A stretch of DNA of 35,945 nt, taken from IMG/VR virus record IMGVR_UViG_3300047496_000025, positions 1-35,945 of that record; one strand, 5' to 3'. Positions within the stretch are counted from its first letter, which is position 1, and each line of letters starts with the position of its first letter. This document shows, piece by piece, positions 19,819 through 29,074 of this stretch. A program made the position numbers and the translations under genes. The notes under the pieces are model-generated. The model did not search any database and had not been told where the DNA came from. It saw only the letters and a program-made list of their open reading frames with translations. Origin of the DNA: a virus.

Positions 19819-22800
19819 TATCCTCCTCCTGATCCGTGCGCGGGACGAGGCGAGCAAGGCCTTTGGTACCGTGTCGGCGAATATGAAGAGGGCGAGCGTT
19901 GCTGCCGATGCTGCCTCGGCGCGTGCTAAGGCTGCTGCACTTCGTGCTCAGGCTATCCAGGCTAAGGCTAGCGGTGCTACTAGAGTACAGGTGCAGCAGC
20001 TTCAGGACAGTGCAAAGGCCTATGACGAGGAAGCTAAGTCGATTGAGAACTCGGCGAAGCAACGTGCTAGGCTAGCCAAGTCCGTGGAAGCTGGCGGCAA
20101 GGCTGCAATCTTGGCAGGTGGTGCCATGATTGTCGGTGGCGCCGCAACACTAGTCGGCCTGAGTAAGGCTGTCAGTGTAGCAAGTGACTGGGACAAGCAA
20201 GTCCGTCTAACCTTCACGCAGGTCGACAAGAAGTACAAGCCCAGTCTGGCTAACCTGGGTAAGATCGGTACTGACGTCGCAGGTAAGATCGCTACACCGT
20301 TCGAAGGCATCCAGGACGCCTTGTTCGAGGTCTTCTCCTCGACCGATGCTAACTTGCCTCAGGCCAAGTCACTTGTTACGGCATTCGCTAAGGCTGCTGT
20401 CGCAGGTAACACTGACATCCAGACCGCGTCGAAGGCAACGATCGGTCTGATGAACTCGTACTCGATTCCGTTCAAGGACGTTAACAAAGTCCTGAACATC
20501 CAGTTCGAGCTCGTCAAGGAAGGTGTCGGTAGCTACCAAGACTGGGCGCAACGTATTGGTCTTGTTACTCCTTCGGCAGTCCGTGCAGGACAGTCGATGG
20601 AAACGATGGCTGCCGCACTTGCAACCTCCACACGCATGGGAACGTCGGCGGCGCGATCGGCTACTTCAGTCGCTCGAGCATTCGATGCAATGTCGAACCC
20701 GAAGACGGAAACGAACCTGAAGAAGCTCGGTGTCGCTACCCGAGACGCTAAGGGGCAGTTCCGTCCAATGGTTGATGTCCTGGCGGACTGGAAAAAGAAG
20801 CTTGATGCCATGCCGCAGTCGCAACGAGTGAAGTCGATCCTCGACGTCCTCAAGGGTGCCGGCGGTACGATCGAAGCTCGCCGCTTCCTGCAGAGCATGC
20901 TACTCACCAAGGGTGGCTTGGTTGAGTTCCAGAAGCAGGTTAAGAACTTCAGCAAGGACAAGGACGCGTTCACCAACGCGTACAGCGACATGTCGAAGTC
21001 GATGTCGGCCAAGACACAGGTACTCCACAACAACTGGAAGATCCTGGAACTGTCGCTTGGTCAGGCACTGCTTCCGGCCTTCGGTAAGGTCGTTGACTAC
21101 CTCAGCAAGCTTGTTGGTTGGTTCAATAAGCTCTCGCCTGGGACCAAGTCGGCCATTGCTCAGTTCGCTATGTGGTCCGGTGTCCTTAGCATCATCGGTG
21201 GTGTGATCCTTGTCGTACTTGGTGGCATTGCCGCACTTGCGGCTGCCATTGCGACCGTTAGTGAAATCCTGCTTCCACTGATCGCAGGTATCGCTGCGGG
21301 CGTGGCGGTCTTCGCAGGTCTGACTGCTGGCATCATGTTGTTGGGCGCGGCAATGATCGCTGCCTACAAGAACTCTACACCGCTGCAGATGATCGTTGGA
21401 TCGCTCAGAGGTATCTTCGCCGACCTCGGTCATGTAGTTTTGACCTTCGCCAAGCAGGTATGGGCTTCGTTCCAAGCGAACTTGTTGCCAGCATTGATGA
21501 CACTCTGGCAGTACGTCAATGCCAACATCTTGCCGATCGTTGCTCGACTAGTAGCACAGTTCCGTGGACAGTTCCTACCCATGGCTACTGCGGTAGCTAA
21601 CGCCGTTCGCAAGCAGGTCACGGAAGTCTTCAAGACGATGTCGCAGGTTATCAAGACCGACGTCATTCCGACCTTGCAGGCGACAGTTGCTTGGTGGAAC
21701 AAGAATAAGGCCAGCATCGAACCTGTTGCCAAGTTGGTGGGTCAGCTTCTAGTAGCACTGGCGAAGCTGACAGCATGGATTGCCGGTAACCTAATTAAGG
21801 CACTTGTCACTAATGCCGGCCAAATGATCAAATGGGGCGGCGCGATTGCTCGTGCGATCGCAACAGGTGTTGTATGGGCTGTTGGTCAAATTCGTACTCT
21901 CATCCACGCCATCGGCGACATTATCTCGTGGTTCAAGAAAGTGCCTAGCGCAGTCTCGTCAGCATTCAATGCGGTCAAGAAGGCAGTTTCGAATGCGGCG
22001 AGCTCCGTCAAGGGTGCATTCGCTGGTGCAGGCACTTGGCTCGTAGCTGCTGGCCGTAACGTAATCATGGGTCTCGTCAATGGTATTAAGGGTTCCATTA
22101 GCTCGGCAGCATCTGCAGCAGCCAACGTAGCTAAAGCTGCCATTGGCGCAGCTAAGGCTGCTCTTGGTATCGCATCGCCGTCGAAGGTCTTCAAGGATAT
22201 TGGTGCCAACGTCGTTCGAGGCTTCACACTGGGCATCACAGGCAATGCCAAGAAGGTCAGCCAGGTGATGTTCAACCTGTCGCAGGCCGTCAAGAAGTCC
22301 ATCGATGGTGCCAAGATCAGTAAGCATGCTAAGGCTGCGATGTCCGCGTCCTGGTCGAAGAAGTTGTCGTCAGCGAACAAGAAGCTGACCGCTGATGCCA
22401 AGAAGCGTGACGCCCTCGAGGTGAAGCTGACAGCGACGACTAAGAGCTATAACGACCAGCTCAAGATTCGAGCTGACCTCGTAACCTCTATCAACGATGC
22501 TATCTCGGCTAGTGCCGATCTAACCTCGTTGGACACTAATCAGACTAAATCTACGGGCACGATGATTACAGGCCTGCAGGCACGTCTGGCAGCTGTCAAG
22601 CAGTTCTCGACGGAGCTGCAGGACTTGGCAAAGCGTGGCCTGGACAAGCAGACAGTAGCCGACCTTGCTGCTCAGGGCGTTGACGCTGCCGGTGCGATGG
22701 TCGACACGCTGTCTCACGGCTCGACGAACGACCTCAAGAACATTAGCGCGCTCCAGGATCAGATCCGCAAGATGGCAGGCGACACTGGTACTAAGGTTGC

Positions 22801-23239
22801 TGGCGACTTGTACAACGCAGGCATCAACGCTGCCAAGGGTTTGATCAACGGTCTGAACAGTCAGATCAAGAGCATCACTAAGGCCATGACGTCGATCGCA
22901 ACCGCGCTAGTCAAGGAGATCAAGAAGCAGTTGGGCATCCACTCGCCGTCGACAGTCTTCCACGGCATTGGTAAGAACACTGCACTTGGCTACGTCAACG
23001 GTTACATGAAGACCATGAACGACCAGAACAAGGCATTGGCTAACGCGGCGGTGTTTACTCCGACGCAATCGCTGATGACGAACAACACTAACCCGACTTA
23101 CGGTACGGCTTCGAAGCTGCCTGGCAACGTAGCACCGTCGAAGACGATCCAGCAGTACATCACCATCCACACGCAGGAGATCGATCCGCGTAAGACGTCC
23201 ACACAGCTTGGCTGGGAACTTGCAGGGAAGGTGAATTAA
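19799..23239 (+). CDS. Tape measure protein
   Basis: About 1146 residues, the longest gene, as expected. Start set at GTG 19799 (GAGAGGCGGACC upstream), giving MPATVRDILLLIRARDEASK; the open frame begins earlier without a better start. Residues 15-100 are Ala/Lys-rich coiled coil, several hydrophobic segments lie at about residues 460-530, and the C-terminal part has repeated Ala/Lys-rich helices with ASPSKVFKDIGANVVRGFTL and IHSPSTVFHGIGKNTALGYV, a repeat pair typical of tape measures. It fixes tail length and is ejected with DNA. The two SPS-x-VF repeats are visible in the sequence. Confidence 0.9.
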   Translation: MPATVRDILLLIRARDEASKAFGTVSANMKRASVAADAASARAKAAALRAQAIQAKASGATRVQVQQLQDSAKAYDEEAKSIENSAKQRARLAKSVEAGGKAAILAGGAMIVGGAATLVGLSKAVSVASDWDKQVRLTFTQVDKKYKPSLANLGKIGTDVAGKIATPFEGIQDALFEVFSSTDANLPQAKSLVTAFAKAAVAGNTDIQTASKATIGLMNSYSIPFKDVNKVLNIQFELVKEGVGSYQDWAQRIGLVTPSAVRAGQSMETMAAALATSTRMGTSAARSATSVARAFDAMSNPKTETNLKKLGVATRDAKGQFRPMVDVLADWKKKLDAMPQSQRVKSILDVLKGAGGTIEARRFLQSMLLTKGGLVEFQKQVKNFSKDKDAFTNAYSDMSKSMSAKTQVLHNNWKILELSLGQALLPAFGKVVDYLSKLVGWFNKLSPGTKSAIAQFAMWSGVLSIIGGVILVVLGGIAALAAAIATVSEILLPLIAGIAAGVAVFAGLTAGIMLLGAAMIAAYKNSTPLQMIVGSLRGIFADLGHVVLTFAKQVWASFQANLLPALMTLWQYVNANILPIVARLVAQFRGQFLPMATAVANAVRKQVTEVFKTMSQVIKTDVIPTLQATVAWWNKNKASIEPVAKLVGQLLVALAKLTAWIAGNLIKALVTNAGQMIKWGGAIARAIATGVVWAVGQIRTLIHAIGDIISWFKKVPSAVSSAFNAVKKAVSNAASSVKGAFAGAGTWLVAAGRNVIMGLVNGIKGSISSAASAAANVAKAAIGAAKAALGIASPSKVFKDIGANVVRGFTLGITGNAKKVSQVMFNLSQAVKKSIDGAKISKHAKAAMSASWSKKLSSANKKLTADAKKRDALEVKLTATTKSYNDQLKIRADLVTSINDAISASADLTSLDTNQTKSTGTMITGLQARLAAVKQFSTELQDLAKRGLDKQTVADLAAQGVDAAGAMVDTLSHGSTNDLKNISALQDQIRKMAGDTGTKVAGDLYNAGINAAKGLINGLNSQIKSITKAMTSIATALVKEIKKQLGIHSPSTVFHGIGKNTALGYVNGYMKTMNDQNKALANAAVFTPTQSLMTNNTNPTYGTASKLPGNVAPSKTIQQYITIHTQEIDPRKTSTQLGWELAGKVN

Positions 23240-24096
23240 TGGATCCGTTCTCATACAAGCTCACTGATGCGGGTACAGTCTTGAACCCGAACGATACGTC
23301 AGTGTTGCCCTTCGTGGACATTACGCAGGTTCAAGGTCTCGACACTCCCGACTTGCGGACGACAGAGCGTGACCACGAAGGTACTGACGGTGGCTTCTTG
23401 GATGCTGAGTTCGAGAAGATGCGAACGATCACGCTAACTGGTCAGGTCATCTCGAACGACCCGACGACAGTGCAACCGTTCCTCGATACGTTGAAGAGCC
23501 AGTGGTCAGTACGTAACAGTGCCGTGCCATTCTACTTCGGGACTCCTGGTGTCGCCGACCGTGTGGTGTTTGCCAAGCCGCTAGGCGTCCGCTACGACAT
23601 TGATGCGCTCTGGCGTACTGGTGCATGTGACATCCAGTTCATGTGCCAAGCCGAAGACCCTCGCATCTACGACAACAACCTTCAGACCTTTAGCCTGTCG
23701 CAGGGCTTAGCGATCACAAACGGTTTCGGATTTAACTTGTCGTTCAACTTTGGCTTCGGTGCACCAGTTGACCCGAACCAGACGAACGTCTTCAACAGTG
23801 GTAATCGACCTGCACCTGCAGTCATCACACTGCCCGGGCCGTTCAGCAACCCTGTGATCTATAATGATACTACAGGCAATGCTCTTTCGTTCCAGATCGA
23901 CGTTGCCTCAACTGACTACCTGACGATTGACTTGGGCTACCGCACAGTGAAGCTGAACGGTTCGGTTTCTCGACGTGCTGCTCTCCTTGAGCCTGACTGG
24001 TTCCTTCTCCAGCCGGGATCGAACTTTATGAGGTATCGGGCAACCACGTCGGGTGGACCTGCAGCGACCGTAGCTTTCCGAAACGCTTGGAGGTAA
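23239..24096 (+). CDS. Distal tail protein (Dit-like)
   Basis: 285 residues; ATG overlaps the tape measure stop by one base. N-terminal belt domain with a DQRTTERDHEGTD-like turn (DLRTTERDHEGTDGGFLDAE), then a beta-rich galectin-like part (TIDLGYRTVKLNGSVSRRAA). This is the position and size of the Dit hub that joins the tail tube to the tip in siphoviruses. Function inferred from position and domain pattern. Confidence 0.75.
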   Translation: MDPFSYKLTDAGTVLNPNDTSVLPFVDITQVQGLDTPDLRTTERDHEGTDGGFLDAEFEKMRTITLTGQVISNDPTTVQPFLDTLKSQWSVRNSAVPFYFGTPGVADRVVFAKPLGVRYDIDALWRTGACDIQFMCQAEDPRIYDNNLQTFSLSQGLAITNGFGFNLSFNFGFGAPVDPNQTNVFNSGNRPAPAVITLPGPFSNPVIYNDTTGNALSFQIDVASTDYLTIDLGYRTVKLNGSVSRRAALLEPDWFLLQPGSNFMRYRATTSGGPAATVAFRNAWR

Positions 24097-24099
24097 CTC

Positions 24100-25116
24100 A
24101 TGGCAGTCACTAACCCACCAGGATTCCTGCAGAACGCTGGAGCAGTTCACACTGCCGAGATCCTGCGTAACTCTAGCAATGCGGGCATGGTCGGTGCACG
24201 CGTTGCCGCGTCGCTCATCCCTCGTGGTGCTGTTCACCCGGCACTAGGTGGCGCTCTTCAGGTTACGCAGCAGACCTCGCCCACGATGGGTATCACTGTT
24301 GCTACTGGTCAGTGCTTCGTAGCAGGCACTGAAGGTACCTCGCAGGGTGTCTACAGCTGCCAGGCACCGACCACGACGAACCTCACCATCTCCGCCGCAA
24401 ACGCCACACTGGCTCGGCGTGACCTGATCATCGCACAGGTACAGGACACGGCGTACAGTGGTGCGACGAATGCATGGCAGTTGGCTGTTGTCACCGGTAC
24501 TGCCGCGGCATCTCCGACTGATCCTGCTGTGCCTGTCGATTCACTGATCCTAGCACGAGTGAACGTCGCTGCCGCTGCAACGTCGATCGTCAACGCTAAC
24601 ATCGCCGACCTGCGGACGTATATCGGTCAGGGAACTATTCCTATCGACATCCCGGCCAACCTTCCCGTGCCAGCATTCGAAGGCATGATGGCCTACGTCA
24701 TGTCGAACGACAGCTTGTACTACTACAGTGGCTCGGCCTGGATTCAGTCGTTCGCACTGAGCACGACTCCGACAGTAGTTACTAGCACTTCCGCCACTTC
24801 TGCTATCGGTGCAATCCAGTCCGGCTTCACCATGAACGACGTTCGCGTGGCGACGCTACTAGGTGGGAAGCTCGTCGAGTTCGACCTGTACTGTCAGACA
24901 CCTGCATTCGCGTCAGGTAACATTGCTGACACGACGGCGTTCATCATCAGCGCACCTTACATCCCGTCGCACACGATCGAAGTTGCTTTTGACCAGGGCA
25001 CAGCTGGTGCGTTTGGTGTCATTGATACGTCAGGCAACGTAACAGTCCGATCGACCACGGGCGCATGGTCATCGGGTAACAACCTGCGCTGCAACGCAAC
25101 CTATATCATTGGTTAG
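24100..25116 (+). CDS. Minor tail/tail-tip protein, 338 aa
   Basis: GGAGGTAACTC precedes ATG 24100. Beta-rich, low in Lys, rich in Ala, Thr and Ser; first half carries LARRDLIIAQVQDTAYSG and SLILARVNVAAAATSIVN, a pattern common in actinophage minor tail proteins, followed by a C-terminal strand-rich domain (VEFDLYCQTPAFASGNIADT). It may contribute to host binding. No enzymatic motif seen. Confidence 0.7.
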   Translation: MAVTNPPGFLQNAGAVHTAEILRNSSNAGMVGARVAASLIPRGAVHPALGGALQVTQQTSPTMGITVATGQCFVAGTEGTSQGVYSCQAPTTTNLTISAANATLARRDLIIAQVQDTAYSGATNAWQLAVVTGTAAASPTDPAVPVDSLILARVNVAAAATSIVNANIADLRTYIGQGTIPIDIPANLPVPAFEGMMAYVMSNDSLYYYSGSAWIQSFALSTTPTVVTSTSATSAIGAIQSGFTMNDVRVATLLGGKLVEFDLYCQTPAFASGNIADTTAFIISAPYIPSHTIEVAFDQGTAGAFGVIDTSGNVTVRSTTGAWSSGNNLRCNATYIIG

Positions 25117-25124
25117 GAGGTAGC

Positions 25125-26201
25125 ATGACCATCTTTGGATGGGACATGAGTCACTTCGACGCTGTCTCGGGCGACACGGCTGAGAAGGCGATTGCCGAAG
25201 GGTTCCTGTTCGTCACCCACAAGGCTGGTGGCGACGCCAACGACCAAGAGCTCGGAGCCTTCTGGAACGAGTTCAAGGGTCACCGTGACAAGCTCCTGCT
25301 GGGGGCGTACTGGGTTGTCTACCCCGGCAACGGTGCGTCGAGGGCAGATTCGTTCTGTAACCGGCTCGACACCATCTGTCCTGGCTGGGGTGACGCTCCG
25401 TTCATCCTTCAGCTGGACTGTGAGAAGTGGAACGGTGACTCGTCGACCGTTCCGTCGAAGTCTGACATCAAGGCGTTCTGCGATCGGCTTCGAGTCAGGG
25501 CACCGAAGCTCATGCCGATTGTGTACGCTCCTGAGTGGGTGTACGGCGACAAGCTAAACGGCCTGAACTACCCCTTGTGGGCATCAGCCTACGTTAGTGG
25601 TAGCGGTACAGCCTCGGGTCTCTACCCGGGAGATAGCAGTTCGAAGTGGAACGCCTACTCCGGGCAGGTACCGGCGATCCTGCAGTTCACCAGTTCAGCG
25701 AAGATCGCTGGACAGACCACATGCGACGCCAATGCCTACAGAGGTACGCTCGCACAGCTGACGGCGCTCGTGGCGCCAGGATGGAGTGAGGACATGACCT
25801 TCGAAGTTTCCGACCTCGACACGATGGTTCACACCGACAACGTGATCAAGGCTCCGGCCGGCAGCAAGAACTCCGACGGCTCCGACAACCTATACTGGGG
25901 TATGGAGGGCTACTTCCTCAACACGTACAACAACGTGGTCGCTGGCAAGACCTACGCCTCGCAGGCGCTCGCCCTCGTTCAGTCGTTGGGCACGTCGGTC
26001 TCGTCCCTCACGAGCCAGGTCTCTTCGCTGCAGGCGACCGTCAACGCGTTGTCCTCGACTCCTGCCGACGTCGACGAGGACGCCCTGGCCGAGGCACTCA
26101 TCGCGCACGGTCTGACCGGCGGTGCCAGCAAGGCTGAGGTCAAGGCCGCTGTGACCGAGGTCCTCAAGGGTGGCACTGACGCCGCTTCGGCTTCGGCGTA
26201 A
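25125..26201 (+). CDS. GH25-type endolysin (lysozyme)
   Basis: 358 residues, GGAGGTAGC before ATG 25125. The N-terminal about 200 residues are a GH25 (Chalaropsis-type) muramidase: FGWDMSHFD with D7, VTHKAGG, and LQLDCEKW with D98 and E100 as catalytic acids, then ILQFTSSAKI. It hydrolyses the beta-1,4 bond between MurNAc and GlcNAc. Residues 285-310 (LGTSVSSLTSQVSSLQATVN) form a short coiled coil, followed by a helical Ala/Glu-rich tail, which could oligomerise or bind the wall. No signal peptide. Unusually, it lies between tail genes, away from the holin. Confidence 0.88.
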   Translation: MTIFGWDMSHFDAVSGDTAEKAIAEGFLFVTHKAGGDANDQELGAFWNEFKGHRDKLLLGAYWVVYPGNGASRADSFCNRLDTICPGWGDAPFILQLDCEKWNGDSSTVPSKSDIKAFCDRLRVRAPKLMPIVYAPEWVYGDKLNGLNYPLWASAYVSGSGTASGLYPGDSSSKWNAYSGQVPAILQFTSSAKIAGQTTCDANAYRGTLAQLTALVAPGWSEDMTFEVSDLDTMVHTDNVIKAPAGSKNSDGSDNLYWGMEGYFLNTYNNVVAGKTYASQALALVQSLGTSVSSLTSQVSSLQATVNALSSTPADVDEDALAEALIAHGLTGGASKAEVKAAVTEVLKGGTDAASASA

Positions 26202-26206
26202 CTGTC

Positions 26207-27295
26207 ATGTCCGAGGAGCTTAGGTACGTCTTCGTCGATGCCTTGTCTGGGCTGATCATTGAAGAGATCCCTCTTCAGAGTGTTTCGATCAACCAGACAC
26301 TGAGCGGTGGGGAGTTCAACGCTACCTTCGGACTGGACCAGACAGGCCTGACCAACGATCAGCTCGTCGCAGCTACGATTCCCGGACGGTGCTTCGTGAT
26401 CGCGGAGACCGATACTCGAGTCTACTGGGCCGGGCTGGTCTGGTCAAGGACCTATCAGAGCCAAGCGAAGAGCTGCCAGATCTACGCGAAGACGCTGGAC
26501 CAGTATCCGACGAAGCGTCTGGTGAACTTCGACAGAACCTTCACAGCGGCCGACCCTCGTAACATCTTCCTTCAGCTGTTCTCTGACATGCAGTTCGATC
26601 CCATGAGCATCCAAGTGACGTTGCCGTCGACGTTCACTACAGCAAATGCGATCGACTATGCTGTAGCTACTTCGGAGCTTAAGACCTACCGTGCCTGCTT
26701 CGATGAAGTGTCCACTCTGGTCGAGGGGGGCTTTGAGTGGACAGTCGACTGGAACCGGACAGGTAACAGCTACAACGCATCACTCCGTATGGGTCAGCCA
26801 CTCGGTACGCCACCAGCCGTGAGCAACGTGGTGTTCGAGTACCCTGGCAACATCTTGAACTACTGGCGCAACGATACCATTGGCAACGGTGGTACGGACA
26901 TCTTCGGTGTGGGAGCTGGTGAGGGGGAGAGTCAGCTTGTCGTGGAGGTCGTTCACGATGATCTGCTCGACAACGGCTTCCCACGTCTAGATGCTCAGGT
27001 CAGCTTCAAGGACGTAGAGGACCAAGACACTCTCGAACAGCTGACACAGACACAGGCACAGATCCTGAAGGTGCCTCAGCCGCTTTACACCGTTCAGATG
27101 AAGGCAGACAGGGAGCCTGCTTTCGGTGACTACGGTTTGGGTGACTACTGCAACCTAGTCATCAAGGATCCACTGCACCCGAACCCTGGCGTATCGTTCT
27201 CGACTCGCATCTTGGGTTGGGATTACACTCCACCAAGCGCTGATGCTGTCGCAGAGGTGCAATTGATCCTGGCGGGAGATGATGACGCGTCGTGA
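26207..27295 (+). CDS. Minor tail (baseplate hub-like) protein, 362 aa
   Basis: ATG 26207 lies five bases after the lysin stop, without a strong ribosome binding site, so translation may be coupled. Beta-rich, with VSINQTLSGGEFNATFGLDQ and RVYWAGLVWSRTYQSQAKSC near the start, features of tail-hub proteins of the gpD/Tal type. C-terminal QMKADREPAFGDYGLGDYCN and a strand-rich end. Probably part of the tail tip; the similarity is only at the level of pattern. Confidence 0.65.
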   Translation: MSEELRYVFVDALSGLIIEEIPLQSVSINQTLSGGEFNATFGLDQTGLTNDQLVAATIPGRCFVIAETDTRVYWAGLVWSRTYQSQAKSCQIYAKTLDQYPTKRLVNFDRTFTAADPRNIFLQLFSDMQFDPMSIQVTLPSTFTTANAIDYAVATSELKTYRACFDEVSTLVEGGFEWTVDWNRTGNSYNASLRMGQPLGTPPAVSNVVFEYPGNILNYWRNDTIGNGGTDIFGVGAGEGESQLVVEVVHDDLLDNGFPRLDAQVSFKDVEDQDTLEQLTQTQAQILKVPQPLYTVQMKADREPAFGDYGLGDYCNLVIKDPLHPNPGVSFSTRILGWDYTPPSADAVAEVQLILAGDDDAS

Positions 27296-28002
27296 GTAAT
27301 ATTCAGCAGCACCGTGAGAATCCTGACCTGATCAAGATGATTGCCGACATCGATCGTCGACTTACTATTCAGGAGCAGGCGAAGCGTCTGGGCAACGCTT
27401 CAATCGACGGTGGCCGTCTTACTCTTCGTGGCGGTGACCTTGCCGTTGTTGACGACGATGGCAACCTGACGCTCCTGTTGTCACACGGTGAGACGCCTGC
27501 CATCACGTACTTCCCTGGCCAAGTGGATGGCGGATACTCTGCAGCACAGTTCGCTTGGGAGTCCGACGTCAACGGCGCGACGTTCGAGACTCACCTGGAA
27601 GATGCAAGTGGAAACCTCGATGGCGGCAAGCTACTACTGAACAAGCAGACAGCGTACCTCTCGCACCAGCCTCACGTGGGCAACGAGTGTTACGTGGCCG
27701 TTGGTCAGCAGGGTGGCTACACTGAGCACTTCCGCTTCAAGGGTCGTTGGGTAGCTAACGACGGCTTCGGTGCTGATGATGGTATCGTCACGGGCTGGAA
27801 CAACATCGCGTCAGGCTTCGGTGCGATCACCATCACGTTCCCAAACGCCTTCGACACGACGCCGCTAGTCCTGTTCAGTATTCAGAACGCTGGAACTGCC
27901 GTAGCATCCGACTTGTCAACGTTGGGTCCAACAGGCTTCACCGTGACATGGGCTACTGGCACAACGGCCAAGACGCTTTCCTGGGTGGCGTTCAGACTAT
28001 GA
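27292..28002 (+). CDS. Minor tail/receptor-binding-like protein, 236 aa
   Basis: GTG 27292 in a GTGA overlap. A short helical N-terminus (NPDLIKMIADIDRRLTIQEQ) precedes Gly/Asp-rich repeated strands, and the last 70 residues (GFGAITITFPNAFDTTPLVL, then VSDLSTLGPTGFTVTWATG-like end) have the pattern of an H-type lectin/receptor-binding head. It may be a tail fibre subunit. Family assignment is tentative. Confidence 0.65.
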   Translation: MSNIQQHRENPDLIKMIADIDRRLTIQEQAKRLGNASIDGGRLTLRGGDLAVVDDDGNLTLLLSHGETPAITYFPGQVDGGYSAAQFAWESDVNGATFETHLEDASGNLDGGKLLLNKQTAYLSHQPHVGNECYVAVGQQGGYTEHFRFKGRWVANDGFGADDGIVTGWNNIASGFGAITITFPNAFDTTPLVLFSIQNAGTAVASDLSTLGPTGFTVTWATGTTAKTLSWVAFRL

Positions 28003-28496
28003 TCGAATACCACAACCTGGAGAAGGCAGACCCTCTTCGGTTCAACGTCGACTGTACGATGGATGATGGGCGACTTCATCGTGTAGTCCTACATACGAAC
28101 GCGGTCATGTCGCACGCAGAGGCGAATGACGTAACGGATCACGAGGCGGTCCGTGCACTACTCAAAACTCCACACGGCGAGGATGCCGAGGTGGTAATTT
28201 TAGACGAACATGTCGATACCATCGTGCAAGGAGTACACCATGCTCGGAAAGTACAGCAAGCTGATCGCCGCGATAGTCGGTGGGTTGATCGTAGCGATCC
28301 CGGCCTTCGAGGCGGCGCAGAGCGGGGGAGTGTCGACGGGAGAGTGGCTGACGATCCTCGGACTGTTCCTGCCGGCGGTGTTCGCCGCGTTGGCGCCCGC
28401 AAACAAGCTCACCACGGGCGACCTCGTGGATCAGGCCCAGAAGAACCCCGACGTCGACGTGAAGACGGTCGTGACGCCCCTCCCGACCTCTTCTAA
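27999..28496 (+). CDS. Hypothetical protein, frame contains entire holin gene
   Basis: ATG 27999 overlaps the previous stop as ATGA. The first about 80 residues (MIEYHNLEKADPLRFNVDCT to DEHVDTIVQ) look like a genuine protein. From residue 81 the frame runs on for 85 more codons through the whole holin gene in a different frame, where it becomes Arg/Gly/Pro-rich like an out-of-frame shadow. No stop separates the two parts. Either a real 165-residue protein overlaps the holin completely, or it is only the N-terminal part that matters. Possibly a gene that evolved by extending into the holin. Confidence 0.6.
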   Translation: MIEYHNLEKADPLRFNVDCTMDDGRLHRVVLHTNAVMSHAEANDVTDHEAVRALLKTPHGEDAEVVILDEHVDTIVQGVHHARKVQQADRRDSRWVDRSDPGLRGGAERGSVDGRVADDPRTVPAGGVRRVGARKQAHHGRPRGSGPEEPRRRREDGRDAPPDLF

Positions 28497-28500
28497 GTAA
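28240..28500 (+). CDS. Holin, two membrane segments
   Basis: 86 residues from ATG 28240 with GGAG (CAAGGAGTACACC) upstream. Two hydrophobic helices: KLIAAIVGGLIVAIPAFEAA (residues 6-25) and WLTILGLFLPAVFAALAPAN (about 35-54), then a charged tail ending PLPTSSK. This layout fits class II, r1t-like holins. The protein forms membrane lesions that release the endolysin, three genes upstream. Last gene of the rightward block; terminator follows. Confidence 0.8.
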   Translation: MLGKYSKLIAAIVGGLIVAIPAFEAAQSGGVSTGEWLTILGLFLPAVFAALAPANKLTTGDLVDQAQKNPDVDVKTVVTPLPTSSK

Positions 28501-28507
28501 ATAGACT

Positions 28508-28560
28508 CCTGGCCTCTCACCACTGCGTGCCTCCGCAGTTCCCGTTGGTGAGAGGCCAGG
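28508..28560. terminator. Strong bidirectional hairpin between convergent blocks
   Basis: CCTGGCCTCTCACCA (28508-28522) pairs perfectly with TGGTGAGAGGCCAGG (28546-28560), 15 bp, with an inner hairpin ACTGCG/CGCAGT. No T-run follows, but its place between the end of the rightward genes and the end of the leftward genes makes a bidirectional terminator likely. Confidence 0.75.
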
Positions 28561-28567
28561 GTTCTGT

Positions 28568-29008
28568 TCACTTCAGGCGGAACAAGAACTCTTGGTTACC
28601 CATTCGTGTCGTCCAGTAGTGCAGCCAGTGCCTCGCTGCATCACGAGTGTGTCGCGTGCCACAGAACTTGTACACGCCGATGCGCTTGAGCTTGTCGTCG
28701 TCCCAGAAGCCCTTCGCCGTCGAAGCCGTCTGCATGGTCAGCGGTGTCTTCGTCTTAGCTGCGAAGGTCTTAACCACGCCGATGTACTCCGCGGCCTTGT
28801 AGTTCAGGTACTCGCGGTCCTTGTACTCCTTGCGGAACTCGAAGCTCTCGAGGATGATCCGATCGCCTGACCAGATGTGTGCCTCGAGCCACTTGTACAG
28901 TTCCAGATGACCTTCGTCCAGCTCGAGCGTCTCAGCTCGGAACTCCAGGTGACCTTCACGCCAGAAGATACCTGTATGAGGACCAGGATCAATCGCGTAG
29001 ATCGTCAT
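28568..29008 (-). CDS. RuvC-like Holliday-junction resolvase (RNase H fold)
   Basis: 146 residues, AAAGGACAACG before ATG 29008. Acidic residues at RuvC positions: D7 in IYAIDPGPHTG, E in RIILESFEF (about residue 54), and C-terminal HTRDAARHW (D122 region). The family resolves branched DNA before packaging, using two metal ions. Size fits phage resolvases. It is the last gene of the leftward block; the hairpin terminator follows. Confidence 0.8.
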   Translation of the reverse strand: MTIYAIDPGPHTGIFWREGHLEFRAETLELDEGHLELYKWLEAHIWSGDRIILESFEFRKEYKDREYLNYKAAEYIGVVKTFAAKTKTPLTMQTASTAKGFWDDDKLKRIGVYKFCGTRHTRDAARHWLHYWTTRMGNQEFLFRLK

Positions 29009-29074
29009 CGTTGTCCTTTCTGTCTGTCCAAGGCCGTGTGGCGTTTGGCTTCAAGGACTTCTTGTATAGACGTG

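Noticed and set aside
27948-27998. Earlier start for the frame at 27999
   Set aside because: Would lie within the end of the minor tail gene; ATG 27999 with ATGA overlap is better.
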